From Paroceanicella profunda (GTDB lineage Bacteria > Pseudomonadota > Alphaproteobacteria > Rhodobacterales > Rhodobacteraceae): a DNA stretch of 64,000 nucleotides. Where the stretch lies: contig NZ_CP040821.1 of NCBI RefSeq assembly GCF_005887635.2, positions 62,001 through 126,000 of the forward strand, written 5' to 3'. The notes beneath the pieces are model-generated. The model was not told where the DNA came from. It worked only from the letters and a program-made list of their open reading frames with translations, and made no database searches. The translations under genes and the position numbers were made by a program. This document shows, in pieces, positions 1 through 8,447 of the stretch. Numbering within the stretch: the stretch's first letter is position 1; each line of letters begins with the position of its first letter.

Positions 1-709
1 CGCGGTCACCCTGCCCGCGCTCTTCGCCGCCATGGCCGGCCTGACGCGGGACGAGAGCGCCATCGCCGCCCGCCGCGCCCGCCTGGCGGGGGAGACGGCC
101 GTCGCCCGCGCCCGGATGCGCGAGGCGATCACCGCCTCCGCCACCCGGGGCATCACGAAGGAATTCGTGAGCCAGTGCCTCGGCACGGCGCTGGAGGGCG
201 AGACCTCCAGCGTCTTCTCCGAACTGGGCACCAAGCTGGGGCCGCTGGAGCGGCGCGAGCACCGCTCCTGGTTCCAGGAGCCGCATTCGGGCGGGCTCGG
301 CTGGTCCTTCCCCTGCGCGCTCGGCGCGAAGCTGGCGGAGCCGGGGCGCACCTGCGTGGCCACGATGGGCGACGGCTCCTACATGTTCGCCAACCCCACC
401 GCCTGCCACCAGATCGCCGAGGCGCTGGAACTGGGCATCCTGGTGCTGATCCTCAACAACGAGGAATGGGGGGCGGTGCGCGGCTCCGTCGTCGGGCTCT
501 ACCCGGAGGGGCACGCGGCGAAGGCCAACGAGATGCCGCTCACCGCGCTGAAGCCCTCGCCGGACTTCTGCTCCACCGCCCGCGCCAGCCGCGCCTGGGC
601 CCGGCGGGTGACGGAGGCGGACGCCCTGCCCGGCCTGCTGGCCGAGGCGCTGGAGGTGACGCGGAGCGGCAGGCTCGCCCTGCTCGACATCCGCATCCTG
701 CCCGACTGA
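1..709 (+). CDS. Thiamine diphosphate-dependent enzyme, C-terminal part (5' partial)
   Basis: The reading frame is already open at the left edge, so this is the C-terminal ~236 residues of a larger acetolactate-synthase-like protein. The ThDP-binding motif is clear: GDGSYMFANPTACHQ followed about 25 residues later by the NN pair in LILNNEEWGAV. That places this piece in the pyrophosphate-binding C-terminal domain of the acetolactate synthase / benzoylformate decarboxylase / sulfoacetaldehyde acetyltransferase superfamily. The Pyr and central domains lie outside the window, so the substrate cannot be named. The ATG at 32 is internal to the conserved fold and is not the real start. No partner gene follows within 440 bp, so it is the last gene of its unit. 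Confidence 0.85.
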   Translation, partial: AVTLPALFAAMAGLTRDESAIAARRARLAGETAVARARMREAITASATRGITKEFVSQCLGTALEGETSSVFSELGTKLGPLERREHRSWFQEPHSGGLGWSFPCALGAKLAEPGRTCVATMGDGSYMFANPTACHQIAEALELGILVLILNNEEWGAVRGSVVGLYPEGHAAKANEMPLTALKPSPDFCSTARASRAWARRVTEADALPGLLAEALEVTRSGRLALLDIRILPD

Positions 710-1152
710 GGGCGCGGCCCGCGAGGCAGGCGCGGCCCCGGTTGCGCCTGCCCGTTCCGGGGCCGCACCCGGCACCCGAGGCGCATGAGACGATATGCGA
801 GGCCCGGGGTCCGGGGCAGGCCGCCCGCCACGCCAGTGCCGGTGGTCTGCCCTTCACCCGCGCCCTGCGCACCGCCGGTTCCGGTGCCCGGGTGCGCGCC
901 GTGCGAGGCGCCTTCGCCGATGCGCTGCGCCTTCCGTGAGCCATCGGTGGCCGATGCGCCATCCGCGCCGGCTGGGTGTCGCCGCCCGGCATCCGCTGCG
1001 CGACGCGTGCGCCGCAAGGCGCGGGAGGCCCCTGCACGATGCGTGAGGTGGCGCGCGTCCGCACGTCCGGTTTCCGACGGGAGCCGCCGGGCGCCCGCAC
1101 AGACGGCCCGCCCGGTGTTCCGCACGCGGCCTCGGCGCCTGCCCGGGTGCCG
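710..1152. other. Convergent intergenic region, no gene seen
   Basis: These 443 bp separate the end of the ThDP enzyme from the end of the leftward binding-protein gene. Several frames stay open only because the stretch is extremely GC-rich. I see no ribosome-binding site plus family-like protein. It holds the overlapping hairpins at 725-766 and a short inverted repeat CATCGG-TGG-CCGATG near 941-955. Confidence 0.6.
725..766 (+). terminator. Overlapping hairpins after the ThDP enzyme
   Basis: Two perfect but mutually exclusive stems share bases. GGCAGGCGC (725-733) pairs with GCGCCTGCC (744-752). GCGGCCCCGG (732-741) pairs with CCGGGGCCGC (757-766). They begin 16 bp after the stop codon. There is no T-run, so a simple intrinsic terminator is not certain. 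Confidence 0.4.
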
Positions 1153-2091
1153 CTAGCGTTCCCCGCGCATCGTCCAGAAGAAGATGCGCAGCTTGCGGCT
1201 GGCCTTCGCGCCGGGGAAGGTGGCCTCGAAGGCCTCGTCCAGCAGCGAGGGCGACAGCAGGATCTTGCTGCTCAGCGCCTGCAGGAAGTCGAGCTTGAGG
1301 GCGCCGCGCTCCGGCGCGTCCGACACGAAGATGGCGTAGCGCTCGTCGGTGTAGGTCTCGCGCGCGTCCTCCCAGGTGCAGCCGCCGATGTCGTCCAGCA
1401 TCGCCTTCACGATCTCGAAATCCCCGACGTAATAGCTCAGCTCGCCCCTGCAGAAGGCCTGCGCCAGGTCGCGGTGGGTGTCGAAGAGCACGATGCCGCC
1501 GGTGTCCCCGCAACCGTCGCCGCTGCCGCAGGGCGCTGTGCTGCGGTGCTGCAGGTCGTAGAGCTGCTTCTTCAGGTCCTCGCGGTATTGCGGCCACTCG
1601 CCGGCGCGCAGGATCGCCTCGATCCCGTCATATTGCGAGGTGGTGTTGCCCACCACGCCCACCTTCAGCCCGGTGCCCCCCTCCCCGACCCGCCGCGCGT
1701 AGGTGACCCCGGAGAGGTAGACGGGCGGCGAGGCGAGATGGTCGGTCAGCCGGGTGCGGGTGATGGTGGCCGGGTCGCACAGGATGTCGATCCCCCCCGC
1801 CTTCAGCGCGTCGAACCGGGTGCGCGCGGTGATCGGCACGGCCTCGACGGTGAAACGGTGGCGGCGCTGGACATCGACCAGAGTGCCGTCGCACAGCCGC
1901 ACCACGTAGCCGCTGTAGCCCTGCCGGTGCAGCGGCCCGTCCCAGTCGCTCGCCGGCCCCGAGGGCAGCCGGTAGGAGAAGGGCTTCGCATCCTCGCGCA
2001 CCCCCACCCGCAGCACCGGCACCTCCTGCGCGCGCGGCGCACCCGGCAGGGCCAGGAGCAGTGACAGCAGGAGCGGGCCGAGGCGCCTCAC
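1153..2091 (-). CDS. Periplasmic transporter-type substrate-binding protein (family 3-like)
   Basis: This 312-residue protein starts at a GTG whose bases overlap the TGA of the upstream membrane-protein gene (GTGA), so the two are translationally coupled. The N-terminus MRRLGPLLLSLLLALPGAPRA is a classic Sec signal peptide ending at ARA-Q. The mature part begins LRVGVREDAKPFSY, the usual opening of type-3 amino-acid-type binding domains. It contains the typical inner segments DALKAGGIDILCDPATITRTR and VGVVGNTTSQ. No ABC or TRAP permease is adjacent. Together with the polytopic protein it is coupled to, it may act as a sensor or as an unconventional uptake component; that is inference. A Cys-containing loop (APCGSGDGCGDTGG) is unusual for the family. 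Confidence 0.8.
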   Translation of the reverse strand: MRRLGPLLLSLLLALPGAPRAQEVPVLRVGVREDAKPFSYRLPSGPASDWDGPLHRQGYSGYVVRLCDGTLVDVQRRHRFTVEAVPITARTRFDALKAGGIDILCDPATITRTRLTDHLASPPVYLSGVTYARRVGEGGTGLKVGVVGNTTSQYDGIEAILRAGEWPQYREDLKKQLYDLQHRSTAPCGSGDGCGDTGGIVLFDTHRDLAQAFCRGELSYYVGDFEIVKAMLDDIGGCTWEDARETYTDERYAIFVSDAPERGALKLDFLQALSSKILLSPSLLDEAFEATFPGAKASRKLRIFFWTMRGER

Positions 2092-3713
2092 GCCTCCTCC
2101 TCCCCCAGTTCGACGAGCAGCACGAAGGCCACGAAGAACACCAGCGTGGGCAGGGTGTAGAGCGCGGTCTCGCGCAGCATCAGCGCGGTGCTGTCCAGCC
2201 CGGCATCGGGCCTCAGGGCCAGCAGGAACGCCCAGCACATGTAGACCGGCATCAGGCACAGCGCCGCGGCGAGCGTGCCCCAGGCCGGCAGGCGCTCATG
2301 CTGGTCGGCGACGATGAACACCCCGAAGGCCACGATGAGACCGAAGACGAAGGTGAGCGCGCAGAACGGCCCCCGCGCCTCCAGCAGGTCGCGCACCTGC
2401 GCCTTGGTGAGATAGCCCAGGCGCAGGAAATCCTCGACCCCCGCGGTGAGGAAACAGGCAACCACCGTGAGCGCGGCCGGCGCCAGCGCGGCGTAGAAGA
2501 ACCGCAGGCAGGGCATCCTGCGAAAGCGCCAGGGCCGCCAGGCGGCGCTTTCGAGCCGCGCTTCCCGGATCAGGAGCGCGAGGCCGGCGGTGGCGCCCAG
2601 CCCGAGGCCGGACCCGAAGCCGTACCACATCGCGGTATAGGCGATCTCCCAGTTCCATTTCAGGGTGCCGAAGGTTTCGCGGGTGAGCCAGTGCTCCGCG
2701 CCGCGCGGGAAGAGGTAGTAGATCGCGGACGTGCCGCAGATGGTGAGGAACACGCTCAGCAGCGTGGCGCCGGCGAGGCTGTTGTAGAGCGGGTCACGCG
2801 CGCTGCGCACCCGTTCGACGACCGCGCCCAGCGGCGTCTCCGGGTCCACCGCGGCGCGGCGGTGGTTGCGGATGAACAGCACGGCGAAGAGCGCGAGCAG
2901 GTTGTCGCGCGTGCGCGCGGCCATGGCGCGCACCTCGGGCAGGGATTGCGGCGCGGTGCGGGCCTGGGCCAGCGCCGCGCTCAGGGCGTCGATCTCCCCG
3001 CGCACGGTACCGGCCAGCTGTTGCAGCATGGCGTTGGGGTATTGCGCGAAGATCTGGTCGCGCTGCTCGCCCACCACGCTGGAGCGCAGCAGGTCGATGG
3101 TGACGAGGGCGTGAAGCGCGTCCTCGTGCAGGGACTGCGCGGCGGAATCCTCCTCCGGCCCGCGGGGCATCAGGGCGCGGTAGGCATCGCTGAGCGGCTG
3201 GTAGCTGTGCGCGCCCAGGCGCAGATAATCCACCCGGTGCAGGCGCGTGATGGTGCGGTAGGCCCCCTGCGGGATGTTGGCCAGCCAGTGCGCGACGGTG
3301 CGCGCGGCCCGCTCCGCCGGAGCGAAGACACCGGTGGAGAGCGCCGCGATGATGGTGGCCGAGACGTAGAACGGCTTGCCGTAGGCGGTCTCGTCCAGCA
3401 GCGGCACCCCGTCATCGCCGGGGATGTTGCCGGTGGAGCCGCGCACATCCGGATCGGCGGCCTGCAGCAGGCCGTAGAGCTCGGCCGAGCTCAGCAGCAC
3501 CGCGTAGATCGCGAGGTAGATCAGCACGTAGAAGAACAGGCCGCGCAACAGCTCTGCCCGCGTGCACAGCGAGTCGAACTGCACCCCCTGCAGGATCGGG
3601 TACCGGTCATGGACATAAAGGGTGAGCGGGTTCGAGAACTGCCGGAACGCCTCCAGGATCAGGGTGAGGCCCCCGGCGCCGATCACCACCCAATATGCGA
3701 AATCGGCCTCCAT
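2088..3713 (-). CDS. Polytopic membrane protein of unknown function
   Basis: A 541-residue protein starting MEADFAYWVVIGAGG. The ATG at 3713 was chosen because the first hydrophobic helix starts right after it, and because the frame upstream encodes only Arg/Pro-rich sequence. I count about eight or nine probable membrane helices: one at the N-terminus, one or two around residues 60-130, then a soluble middle of roughly 170 residues, then five or six helices from about residue 300 to the end. The soluble part is rich in helices (ALHALVTIDLLRSS, EIDALSAALAQART). I do not recognise a family. It lies between a secreted 54-residue peptide and a periplasmic binding protein and overlaps the latter by GTGA, so the products probably work at the inner membrane together. 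Confidence 0.75.
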   Translation of the reverse strand: MEADFAYWVVIGAGGLTLILEAFRQFSNPLTLYVHDRYPILQGVQFDSLCTRAELLRGLFFYVLIYLAIYAVLLSSAELYGLLQAADPDVRGSTGNIPGDDGVPLLDETAYGKPFYVSATIIAALSTGVFAPAERAARTVAHWLANIPQGAYRTITRLHRVDYLRLGAHSYQPLSDAYRALMPRGPEEDSAAQSLHEDALHALVTIDLLRSSVVGEQRDQIFAQYPNAMLQQLAGTVRGEIDALSAALAQARTAPQSLPEVRAMAARTRDNLLALFAVLFIRNHRRAAVDPETPLGAVVERVRSARDPLYNSLAGATLLSVFLTICGTSAIYYLFPRGAEHWLTRETFGTLKWNWEIAYTAMWYGFGSGLGLGATAGLALLIREARLESAAWRPWRFRRMPCLRFFYAALAPAALTVVACFLTAGVEDFLRLGYLTKAQVRDLLEARGPFCALTFVFGLIVAFGVFIVADQHERLPAWGTLAAALCLMPVYMCWAFLLALRPDAGLDSTALMLRETALYTLPTLVFFVAFVLLVELGEEEA

Positions 3714-3729
3714 TCCACGCCCCTTCCGC

Positions 3730-3894
3730 CTACAGGCAGGTCTTGATCTCCGGGTTGCAGGGCCCGACCTGCGGCAGGTCGCCCGGCCCCGTCGGCTGAG
3801 CGCCGGGGGCAAGCCCGGGCGCGGGCGCAATGGCGGGTGCAAGCACCAGCAACAACAGCAGCAGCCCGGCTGCGGTACGTTCGGCGATGGTCAT
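3730..3894 (-). CDS. Small secreted/exported peptide, 54 aa
   Basis: A short gene encoding MTIAERTAAG followed by a run of leucines (LLLLLLVLAPAIA), a likely signal peptide or single membrane anchor, then a Pro/Gly-rich stretch and a Cys-containing tail, GPCNPEIKTCL. The ATG at 3894 has a good ribosome-binding site (GGGGAG about 7 bases upstream). The stop lies 16 bp before the start of the next membrane-protein gene, so it sits inside the leftward operon. No family is recognisable. The two cysteines near the C-terminus could form a disulfide in the periplasm. Codon context and spacing argue that it is real, but it is short. Confidence 0.6.
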   Translation of the reverse strand: MTIAERTAAGLLLLLLVLAPAIAPAPGLAPGAQPTGPGDLPQVGPCNPEIKTCL

Positions 3895-4037
3895 CTCCGG
3901 TCTCCCCGTGATGGGGGCCGGGGGCGCCGCTGTGGCGGGCCGCCGGCCGGGTGATGGCAGCGTGGTGCCGCCAGTCTGTGCCGCGCGCGCCGCGGCGCCA
4001 GTGATGCCTGTCACAGCCCGGCGCGCCCGGGCGCCCC

Positions 4038-5870
4038 TCAGGCGAGCAGCACGAAATCGCGCCCGGGCCAGCCGCGCGTCCGCGCGCAGACCTCGACCCC
4101 CTCCCGCGAGCCCTCGTCGTTCGTGTTGCCCTCGATGGTCTCGAAACTGTCGGCGGCCATGCCGGTGAGGAAGCCGACATGCGTCCAGTCCTGCGCCGAG
4201 GCACGCACGCAGAACAGCACGCCCGGGCGCAACCGCCCGGCCCGGCGCGCGGCGCTGCCGAGCTCGGTCTCCGCCACGAAGCGGCCGCCGGCCTTCGCGT
4301 CGGCGACCAGCGCGTCCACCCCCACCTGCCGGGGGATCGGCGCGCCCTCTCCCAGCGCGTGGCCGGCCTGGGCCAGGACATGGCTCACGAACCCCGCGCA
4401 CCAGGGCTGCGCATCGCCCTGCGCGCCGTGCATGTAAAGCCGCACCCAGGGGCCGCAGTTGCCCTGCCCCTTCACCGTGAATTCCACCGGGTGTTCGGCG
4501 AGATGCTGGCGCGCGACGGCCAGCGCCGCCTCGTAGATCCCGGCCCCGGAGGGGAGCGCCGGTACCGCCAGCGCCCGGTGCATCGGCGCGGTGAGCGCGG
4601 CCCAGACCCGCTCGTCCACCACGCCGGTGCGCGGCAGCCCGGCCTGGGCCTGGAAGGCGATCACCGCCGCCTCGGTGGCGCCGCCGAACTCTCCGTCGAT
4701 ATCGGTGCGCGCGCCGTGGAAGGAACACCATTCCTGCACCCGGGCCACGTCGCGCCGGCTGCCCTTGTCCTTGCGGCCGCGGGCGATCTCGCCGGGAAAG
4801 GACAGCTCGGCGCTCACCACCCTGGCCAGCGGCGCGGGAAAGCCGGGCTCCGCCGCCACGCCGGCCGGGGCGAGCCGCGCCACCAGCCCGGCCACGGCCC
4901 CCGCGCCGGGGTCGAGCGGCCGGCCGGTCTGCACCGCCCCGGTCTCCTCCAGCCGGCGCAGCAGCACCGCGCCGCCGCATTGCGCGGAGACCGCGTCGGG
5001 GTCGAACCGGCCATCGGCCACGAACTTGCCGCTGCGGTAGTGGTTGGAAAAGCTCCACAGATAGGGGGAGGCGAGGCCCCGGGTGCGATAGCCCAGCCCG
5101 TTGTAGCGTTCCATCCGGTCGAGCATGGCGCCGAGGGGCCAGTCCTCCAGCCCGGCCAGGCCCTCCAGGGTCAGCGCGTCCACCGCGCTCTCCATCCAGG
5201 TGAAGGGCGGCTGGCCCTCCGCCGGCCGGCGCGCGGGGTGGTGCACGGTGCGCGCCGAGAGCGGATCGCCGTTGTGCAGGTGGGTCTCCAGGCTGAAGCC
5301 GGCCTCCAGCCCGTGGATCACCCCGATGAACCACCAGGGGATGTCCAGCCGGGCGCCGAGCTGCTCGTAGAGCGCGCGGTTGCGCAGAAGCGGGCCGACG
5401 TAGAACCGGTCGATCTCCGCCAGCCGCGCCGGGTCGGGCCGGCAGGAGGCGTAGAGCGCCTCGAGCCGGTCGGCGACCGGGGGCGCCACGGCCACGGCAT
5501 CGTCCGCCGCGGGGCCGGGCTCCTCAGGGTGCGCGGCGGGGTCCGGAAGGTGACGCCCTCCAGCCAGCGCCTGCGCGGCGGCGGCGCCCAGCCGGTCCAG
5601 CACGCCCTGATAGGCCCCGAGCGCGGAATCGAACGGGCGGCTGCGCAGCGCGGCAACGGCGCCGGCCAGACTGTCGGCCAGCGTCTCGACCAGGGCCGCG
5701 TCATCGACCGCCGCCGCCGGTGCCGCCTCCACCGTGTCGCGCAGCGCGCGGATCCTGCGGAGCACGGCACCGAGCGCGCGGTGCTCCACCGGGTCCGCCC
5801 CCGCGCGGCGGCGGCGCATCACCGGAAGCTCGGCTGCGGAAATCAGCGCCTGGCGCTCCTCGAAGGTCAT
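4038..5870 (-). CDS. Peptidoglycan hydrolase: lysozyme-like, PG-binding and CHAP-like regions
   Basis: A 610-residue protein starting MTFEERQAL; the ATG at 5870 follows GGGGAGGA by 7 bases, better placed than the ATG 12 codons upstream. The first ~165 residues are helical and unassigned. The middle has the IPWWFIGVIHGLEAGFSLETHLHNGDPL block typical of phage-like lysozyme-family proteins, where the Glu after HGL is the likely catalytic acid. A PG-binding type 1 repeat follows (VARVQEWCSFHGARTDIDGEFGG...AAVIAFQAQAGLPRTGVVD). The C-terminus resembles the CHAP/TIGR02594 group: QGNCGPWVRLYM, QPWCAGFVSHVLAQAG and DWTHVGFLTG supply the Cys and His positions. There is no signal peptide, so export would need another route such as lysis or a partner. 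It is the first gene of the leftward arm of the island. Confidence 0.8.
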   Translation of the reverse strand: MTFEERQALISAAELPVMRRRRAGADPVEHRALGAVLRRIRALRDTVEAAPAAAVDDAALVETLADSLAGAVAALRSRPFDSALGAYQGVLDRLGAAAAQALAGGRHLPDPAAHPEEPGPAADDAVAVAPPVADRLEALYASCRPDPARLAEIDRFYVGPLLRNRALYEQLGARLDIPWWFIGVIHGLEAGFSLETHLHNGDPLSARTVHHPARRPAEGQPPFTWMESAVDALTLEGLAGLEDWPLGAMLDRMERYNGLGYRTRGLASPYLWSFSNHYRSGKFVADGRFDPDAVSAQCGGAVLLRRLEETGAVQTGRPLDPGAGAVAGLVARLAPAGVAAEPGFPAPLARVVSAELSFPGEIARGRKDKGSRRDVARVQEWCSFHGARTDIDGEFGGATEAAVIAFQAQAGLPRTGVVDERVWAALTAPMHRALAVPALPSGAGIYEAALAVARQHLAEHPVEFTVKGQGNCGPWVRLYMHGAQGDAQPWCAGFVSHVLAQAGHALGEGAPIPRQVGVDALVADAKAGGRFVAETELGSAARRAGRLRPGVLFCVRASAQDWTHVGFLTGMAADSFETIEGNTNDEGSREGVEVCARTRGWPGRDFVLLA

Positions 5871-6144
5871 CACCGCGTCCTCCCCGTCCGGCCGAACCTC
5901 CCGCAACGCAGCATGAACCTGGCGTCAGGAGAAAGTCACCGGAATTAACTGACAGAACATTATCATTAATTGACTTGCCGATCCATGTAGTGACGGAGAC
6001 GGTATCATCGCCTCTATTGGCATCCTGTGCGAAATGTCACAGTTTTTCGCCGTACTCGCGACCAGAGTGGCCCCGATACACCTCGCCAACCGAAGCAGCG
6101 CGCCATGGCCCTGCCCCGCGCCGCAGCACAGGGAGCTACCCGCG
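5871..6144. promoter_or_regulatory. Divergent control region of the two-armed island
   Basis: This is one of the few AT-rich stretches in the window and separates the peptidoglycan hydrolase from the patatin gene. It carries a direct repeat ATTAACTGAC (5944-5953) and ATTAATTGAC (5965-5974). Their starts are 21 bp apart, two helical turns, as expected for a dimeric or cooperative regulator. Promoters for both arms must lie here. I cannot assign -35/-10 boxes with confidence. Confidence 0.5.
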
Positions 6145-7308
6145 ATGACCGACTGGAGCGTCTCCTCCCTTCCGGGCTTCTTCCGCTCCGGCGACCTGGT
6201 GAACTACCGCCCCGACGCGGTGGGCCTGTGCTTCTCGGGCGGCGGCTACCGGGCCACGCTGTTTCACGCGGGCGCGGTGATCCGGCTCAACGAACTGGGC
6301 CTGCTGCCGCGCCTCGACCGGATCTCCAGCGTCTCCGGCGGGTCCATCACCTCCGGGCTGCTGGCGATGGCCTGGCGGCACCTGCCCTTTGACGCGACGA
6401 CCGGGGTGGCCCCGGCCGACGCGCTGCACGCGGCCTTCGTGGAGCCGGTGCTGGAGGCCACCGCGCGCACGCTCGACATCCGGGTGGGGCTGGCGGGCCT
6501 CCTGCCCTTCGTCTCGGCCGGCAACCGGCTGGCGGACCTGTATGACAGCCGTGTCTTCAACGGGTTCGCCCTGCGCGACCTGCCGCAACGCCCGGCCTTC
6601 GTGTTCAACGCCACCAACCTGCAGACCGGCGGGCTGGTGCGCTTCACCCGCGCCTACCTCGCGGACTGGCGGGCGTTCCGCTCCACCACAGCGCACCTGC
6701 GGCTGGCCGACGCGGTTGCCGCTTCCTCCGCCTTCCCGCCGGTGCTGGCGCCGCTGCGGCTGGACCTCTCGCGCGAGACGGTGGAGACGCCGCAAGGCGC
6801 GCGCTTCGACGCCCCCGAGCTGCGGCGCGAGCCGGTGCTGGTGGATGGCGGGGTGCATGACAACCTCGGCCTGGAGGCGGTGTGGAAGCGCTGCGGCATC
6901 CTCATCGCCAGCTACGCCGGCCACAACGCCGCCGCCGAGGCCAGCAGCTTCTCGGTCGATCACATGGTGCCGGTGGTCTACAGCTTCCTCGCCTCCAGCA
7001 TCGACTGGCGCGAGCGCATGCTGATCAACCTGTTCCGCCACCGGCTGGCCGACGGGCTGCCCGAGCGCCGCGGCGCCTACTGGACCGCCGGCACGAAAAT
7101 GGAGGATTTCCCGCTGCACGACGGCTGGAAACCCTCCGCCGACACCCTGCGTCGCGCCCGCGACACCCCCACCCGGCTGGAGGCGCTCTCGCGCCCGGAG
7201 CAGAAGGTGGTGGTCGAGGCCGGCTACGGCTATGCCGACGCCGCGCTGCGCAGCTACCTCCTGCCCGGCGCCCCGGCCCCCGCCGGCCCGCCCCGGGTGT
7301 TCCCCTGA
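6145..7308 (+). CDS. Patatin-like phospholipase
   Basis: A 387-residue protein starting MTDWSVSSLPGFFRSG; the ATG at 6145 follows AGGGAG. The patatin fold signatures are present: the oxyanion-hole glycine block SGGGYRA (residues 31-37), the nucleophile elbow S-V-S64-G-G-S (first Gly of GxSxG replaced by Ser), and the catalytic Asp234 in VDGGVHDNLGLE. It should hydrolyse acyl esters of membrane phospholipids. There is no signal peptide. Patatins serve as lipases and as membrane-attacking effectors in several bacterial immune and toxin systems, for example CapV in CBASS. No nucleotide cyclase is present here, so a CBASS assignment is not supported. It leads the rightward arm (patatin, membrane protein, subtilase, MBL hydrolase). 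Confidence 0.85.
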   Translation: MTDWSVSSLPGFFRSGDLVNYRPDAVGLCFSGGGYRATLFHAGAVIRLNELGLLPRLDRISSVSGGSITSGLLAMAWRHLPFDATTGVAPADALHAAFVEPVLEATARTLDIRVGLAGLLPFVSAGNRLADLYDSRVFNGFALRDLPQRPAFVFNATNLQTGGLVRFTRAYLADWRAFRSTTAHLRLADAVAASSAFPPVLAPLRLDLSRETVETPQGARFDAPELRREPVLVDGGVHDNLGLEAVWKRCGILIASYAGHNAAAEASSFSVDHMVPVVYSFLASSIDWRERMLINLFRHRLADGLPERRGAYWTAGTKMEDFPLHDGWKPSADTLRRARDTPTRLEALSRPEQKVVVEAGYGYADAALRSYLLPGAPAPAGPPRVFP

Positions 7309-7333
7309 CCCCGGACACGAAGGACCCCACCCC

Positions 7334-8419
7334 ATGCGCCGCGCCGCCCCCCTCACCGGTGCCCCCCTCCCCCGCCGCGACCCCGGAGCCACTCTCACGG
7401 GCCTCCCGGCCAGCGCCCGCAGGCGCGCCGTCCGCCGCGGGCTGACAGCAATGCGCGCCAGCCTCACCTCTGTCCGCCGCGGGTTGACAGCAATGCGCGC
7501 CAGCCTCGCCTCCGCTCGCCGCGCGTTGACAGCAGCGCGGGTCAGCCTCACACGCCCCGACCGCGGATTCGGAGCGGCGCTTGCCGGTATCGCCACCGCC
7601 ATCCGCAGCCCGGAAACCACCCTGGCCGGGTTCGGAACCCTCCTCGCTGCGCTGATGCTGCGCGCAGGGGCCGCCGTCGCGCAGGCCGACGACACGGACA
7701 GCGGCAGCCCGCCGCTGGTGTTCTCCGATCCCGCCATGATGGCCCAGGCGGGGCAGGCGCTGGTGCTGCTGTTCGTGCTCGCCCTGCTGCTGGAGAGCGC
7801 GCTGACGCTGCTGTTCGACTGGCGGGTGTTCCTCGCCTATTTCGACCGCAAGGGCTGGAAGACGCCCATCGCCTTCGCCGTGGCCTGGCTGATGGTGTGG
7901 AAATTCGACCTCGATGTCGTTGCCAGCCTGATCGCCATCTACCGCAAGGCCGACGCGGTGAGCGGGCCGGTGAGCGGCGCGCTCACCGCGCTCATCCTCG
8001 CGGGGGGCAGCGCCGGGGTGAACCGGCTGATGCGCGGGCTGGGCTTCCGCTCCTCCCATCGCGCGGAGGAGGTGGCCCCCAGCCCGCCGGGCACCCGCGC
8101 CTGGGTGTCGGTGCGGGTGACGCGCAGCCACTCGACGGGGCCGGTGGCCGTCACGGTCTCCGAGGTGCCGGACGGCACGCCGGAGCCCGCCGCCATCGCC
8201 GGCACCGTCGGCACCCGCCCGCCCGGCCTGCGCCAGCTCATGTTCCGCGACCCGAACCGCTTCCCCGGCAGCGGCGGATATGCGGTGGAGGCCGGGCCGG
8301 TCTACCGGATCGGCGTGCTCGGCCAGGATGCGCAGGGCACCCCCCTGCCCGACCCGCTGGCCGGCCGCAGCTTCCGCTTCGCCCCCGGGGCCATCGTCGA
8401 CATCGAGGTCACGCTCTGA
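7334..8419 (+). CDS. Membrane protein with N-terminal tandem repeats, unknown function
   Basis: A 361-residue protein; the ATG at 7334 has AAGGA about 9 bases upstream. The first ~80 residues are strongly basic and contain three 14-residue repeats of the type RRGLTAMRASLTSV, encoded by a 42-bp tandem DNA repeat (7430-7555). A hydrophobic segment, AGFGTLLAALMLRAGAAVAQA, then looks like a signal or anchor. Two or three further helices follow (ALVLLFVLALLLESALTLLF, PIAFAVAWLMVW). The C-terminal ~130 residues are soluble, beta-rich (WVSVRVTRSHSTGPVAVTVSEV) and end FAPGAIVDIEVTL. No family is recognised. A later start, nearer the hydrophobic segment, cannot be excluded. It sits 25 bp after the patatin and 28 bp before the subtilase, so it probably anchors their activity to the membrane (inference). 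Confidence 0.7.
   Translation: MRRAAPLTGAPLPRRDPGATLTGLPASARRRAVRRGLTAMRASLTSVRRGLTAMRASLASARRALTAARVSLTRPDRGFGAALAGIATAIRSPETTLAGFGTLLAALMLRAGAAVAQADDTDSGSPPLVFSDPAMMAQAGQALVLLFVLALLLESALTLLFDWRVFLAYFDRKGWKTPIAFAVAWLMVWKFDLDVVASLIAIYRKADAVSGPVSGALTALILAGGSAGVNRLMRGLGFRSSHRAEEVAPSPPGTRAWVSVRVTRSHSTGPVAVTVSEVPDGTPEPAAIAGTVGTRPPGLRQLMFRDPNRFPGSGGYAVEAGPVYRIGVLGQDAQGTPLPDPLAGRSFRFAPGAIVDIEVTL
7430..7555. repeat. Three tandem 42-bp repeats inside a coding region
   Basis: Units at 7430-7471, 7472-7513 and 7514-7555 keep the reading frame and share the core TTGACAGCAATGCGCGCCAG. The first two are nearly identical; the third is diverged. They encode basic amphipathic 14-residue repeats. Confidence 0.85.
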
Positions 8420-8447
8420 GCGCCCCTCCCCGCAGGAGAGTCCCCCC

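Noticed and set aside
2061..3746. 561-codon rightward open frame over the polytopic membrane protein
   Set aside because: The leftward frame has clear membrane helices, an ATG in the right place and GTGA coupling; the rightward one is Gln/Gly/Arg-rich without pattern.
6034..6144. Upstream ATG at 6034 as the patatin start
   Set aside because: The extra 37 residues are not patatin-like and would occupy the promoter region; the ATG at 6145 has its own ribosome-binding site.
6145..7308. Patatin considered as a CBASS CapV effector
   Set aside because: No CD-NTase/cyclase or cap2/cap3-type gene is present, so the neighbourhood does not support CBASS.
7430..7555. Short regular repeats considered as a CRISPR array
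   Set aside because: Units abut without spacers, keep the coding frame and diverge progressively; there are no cas genes.
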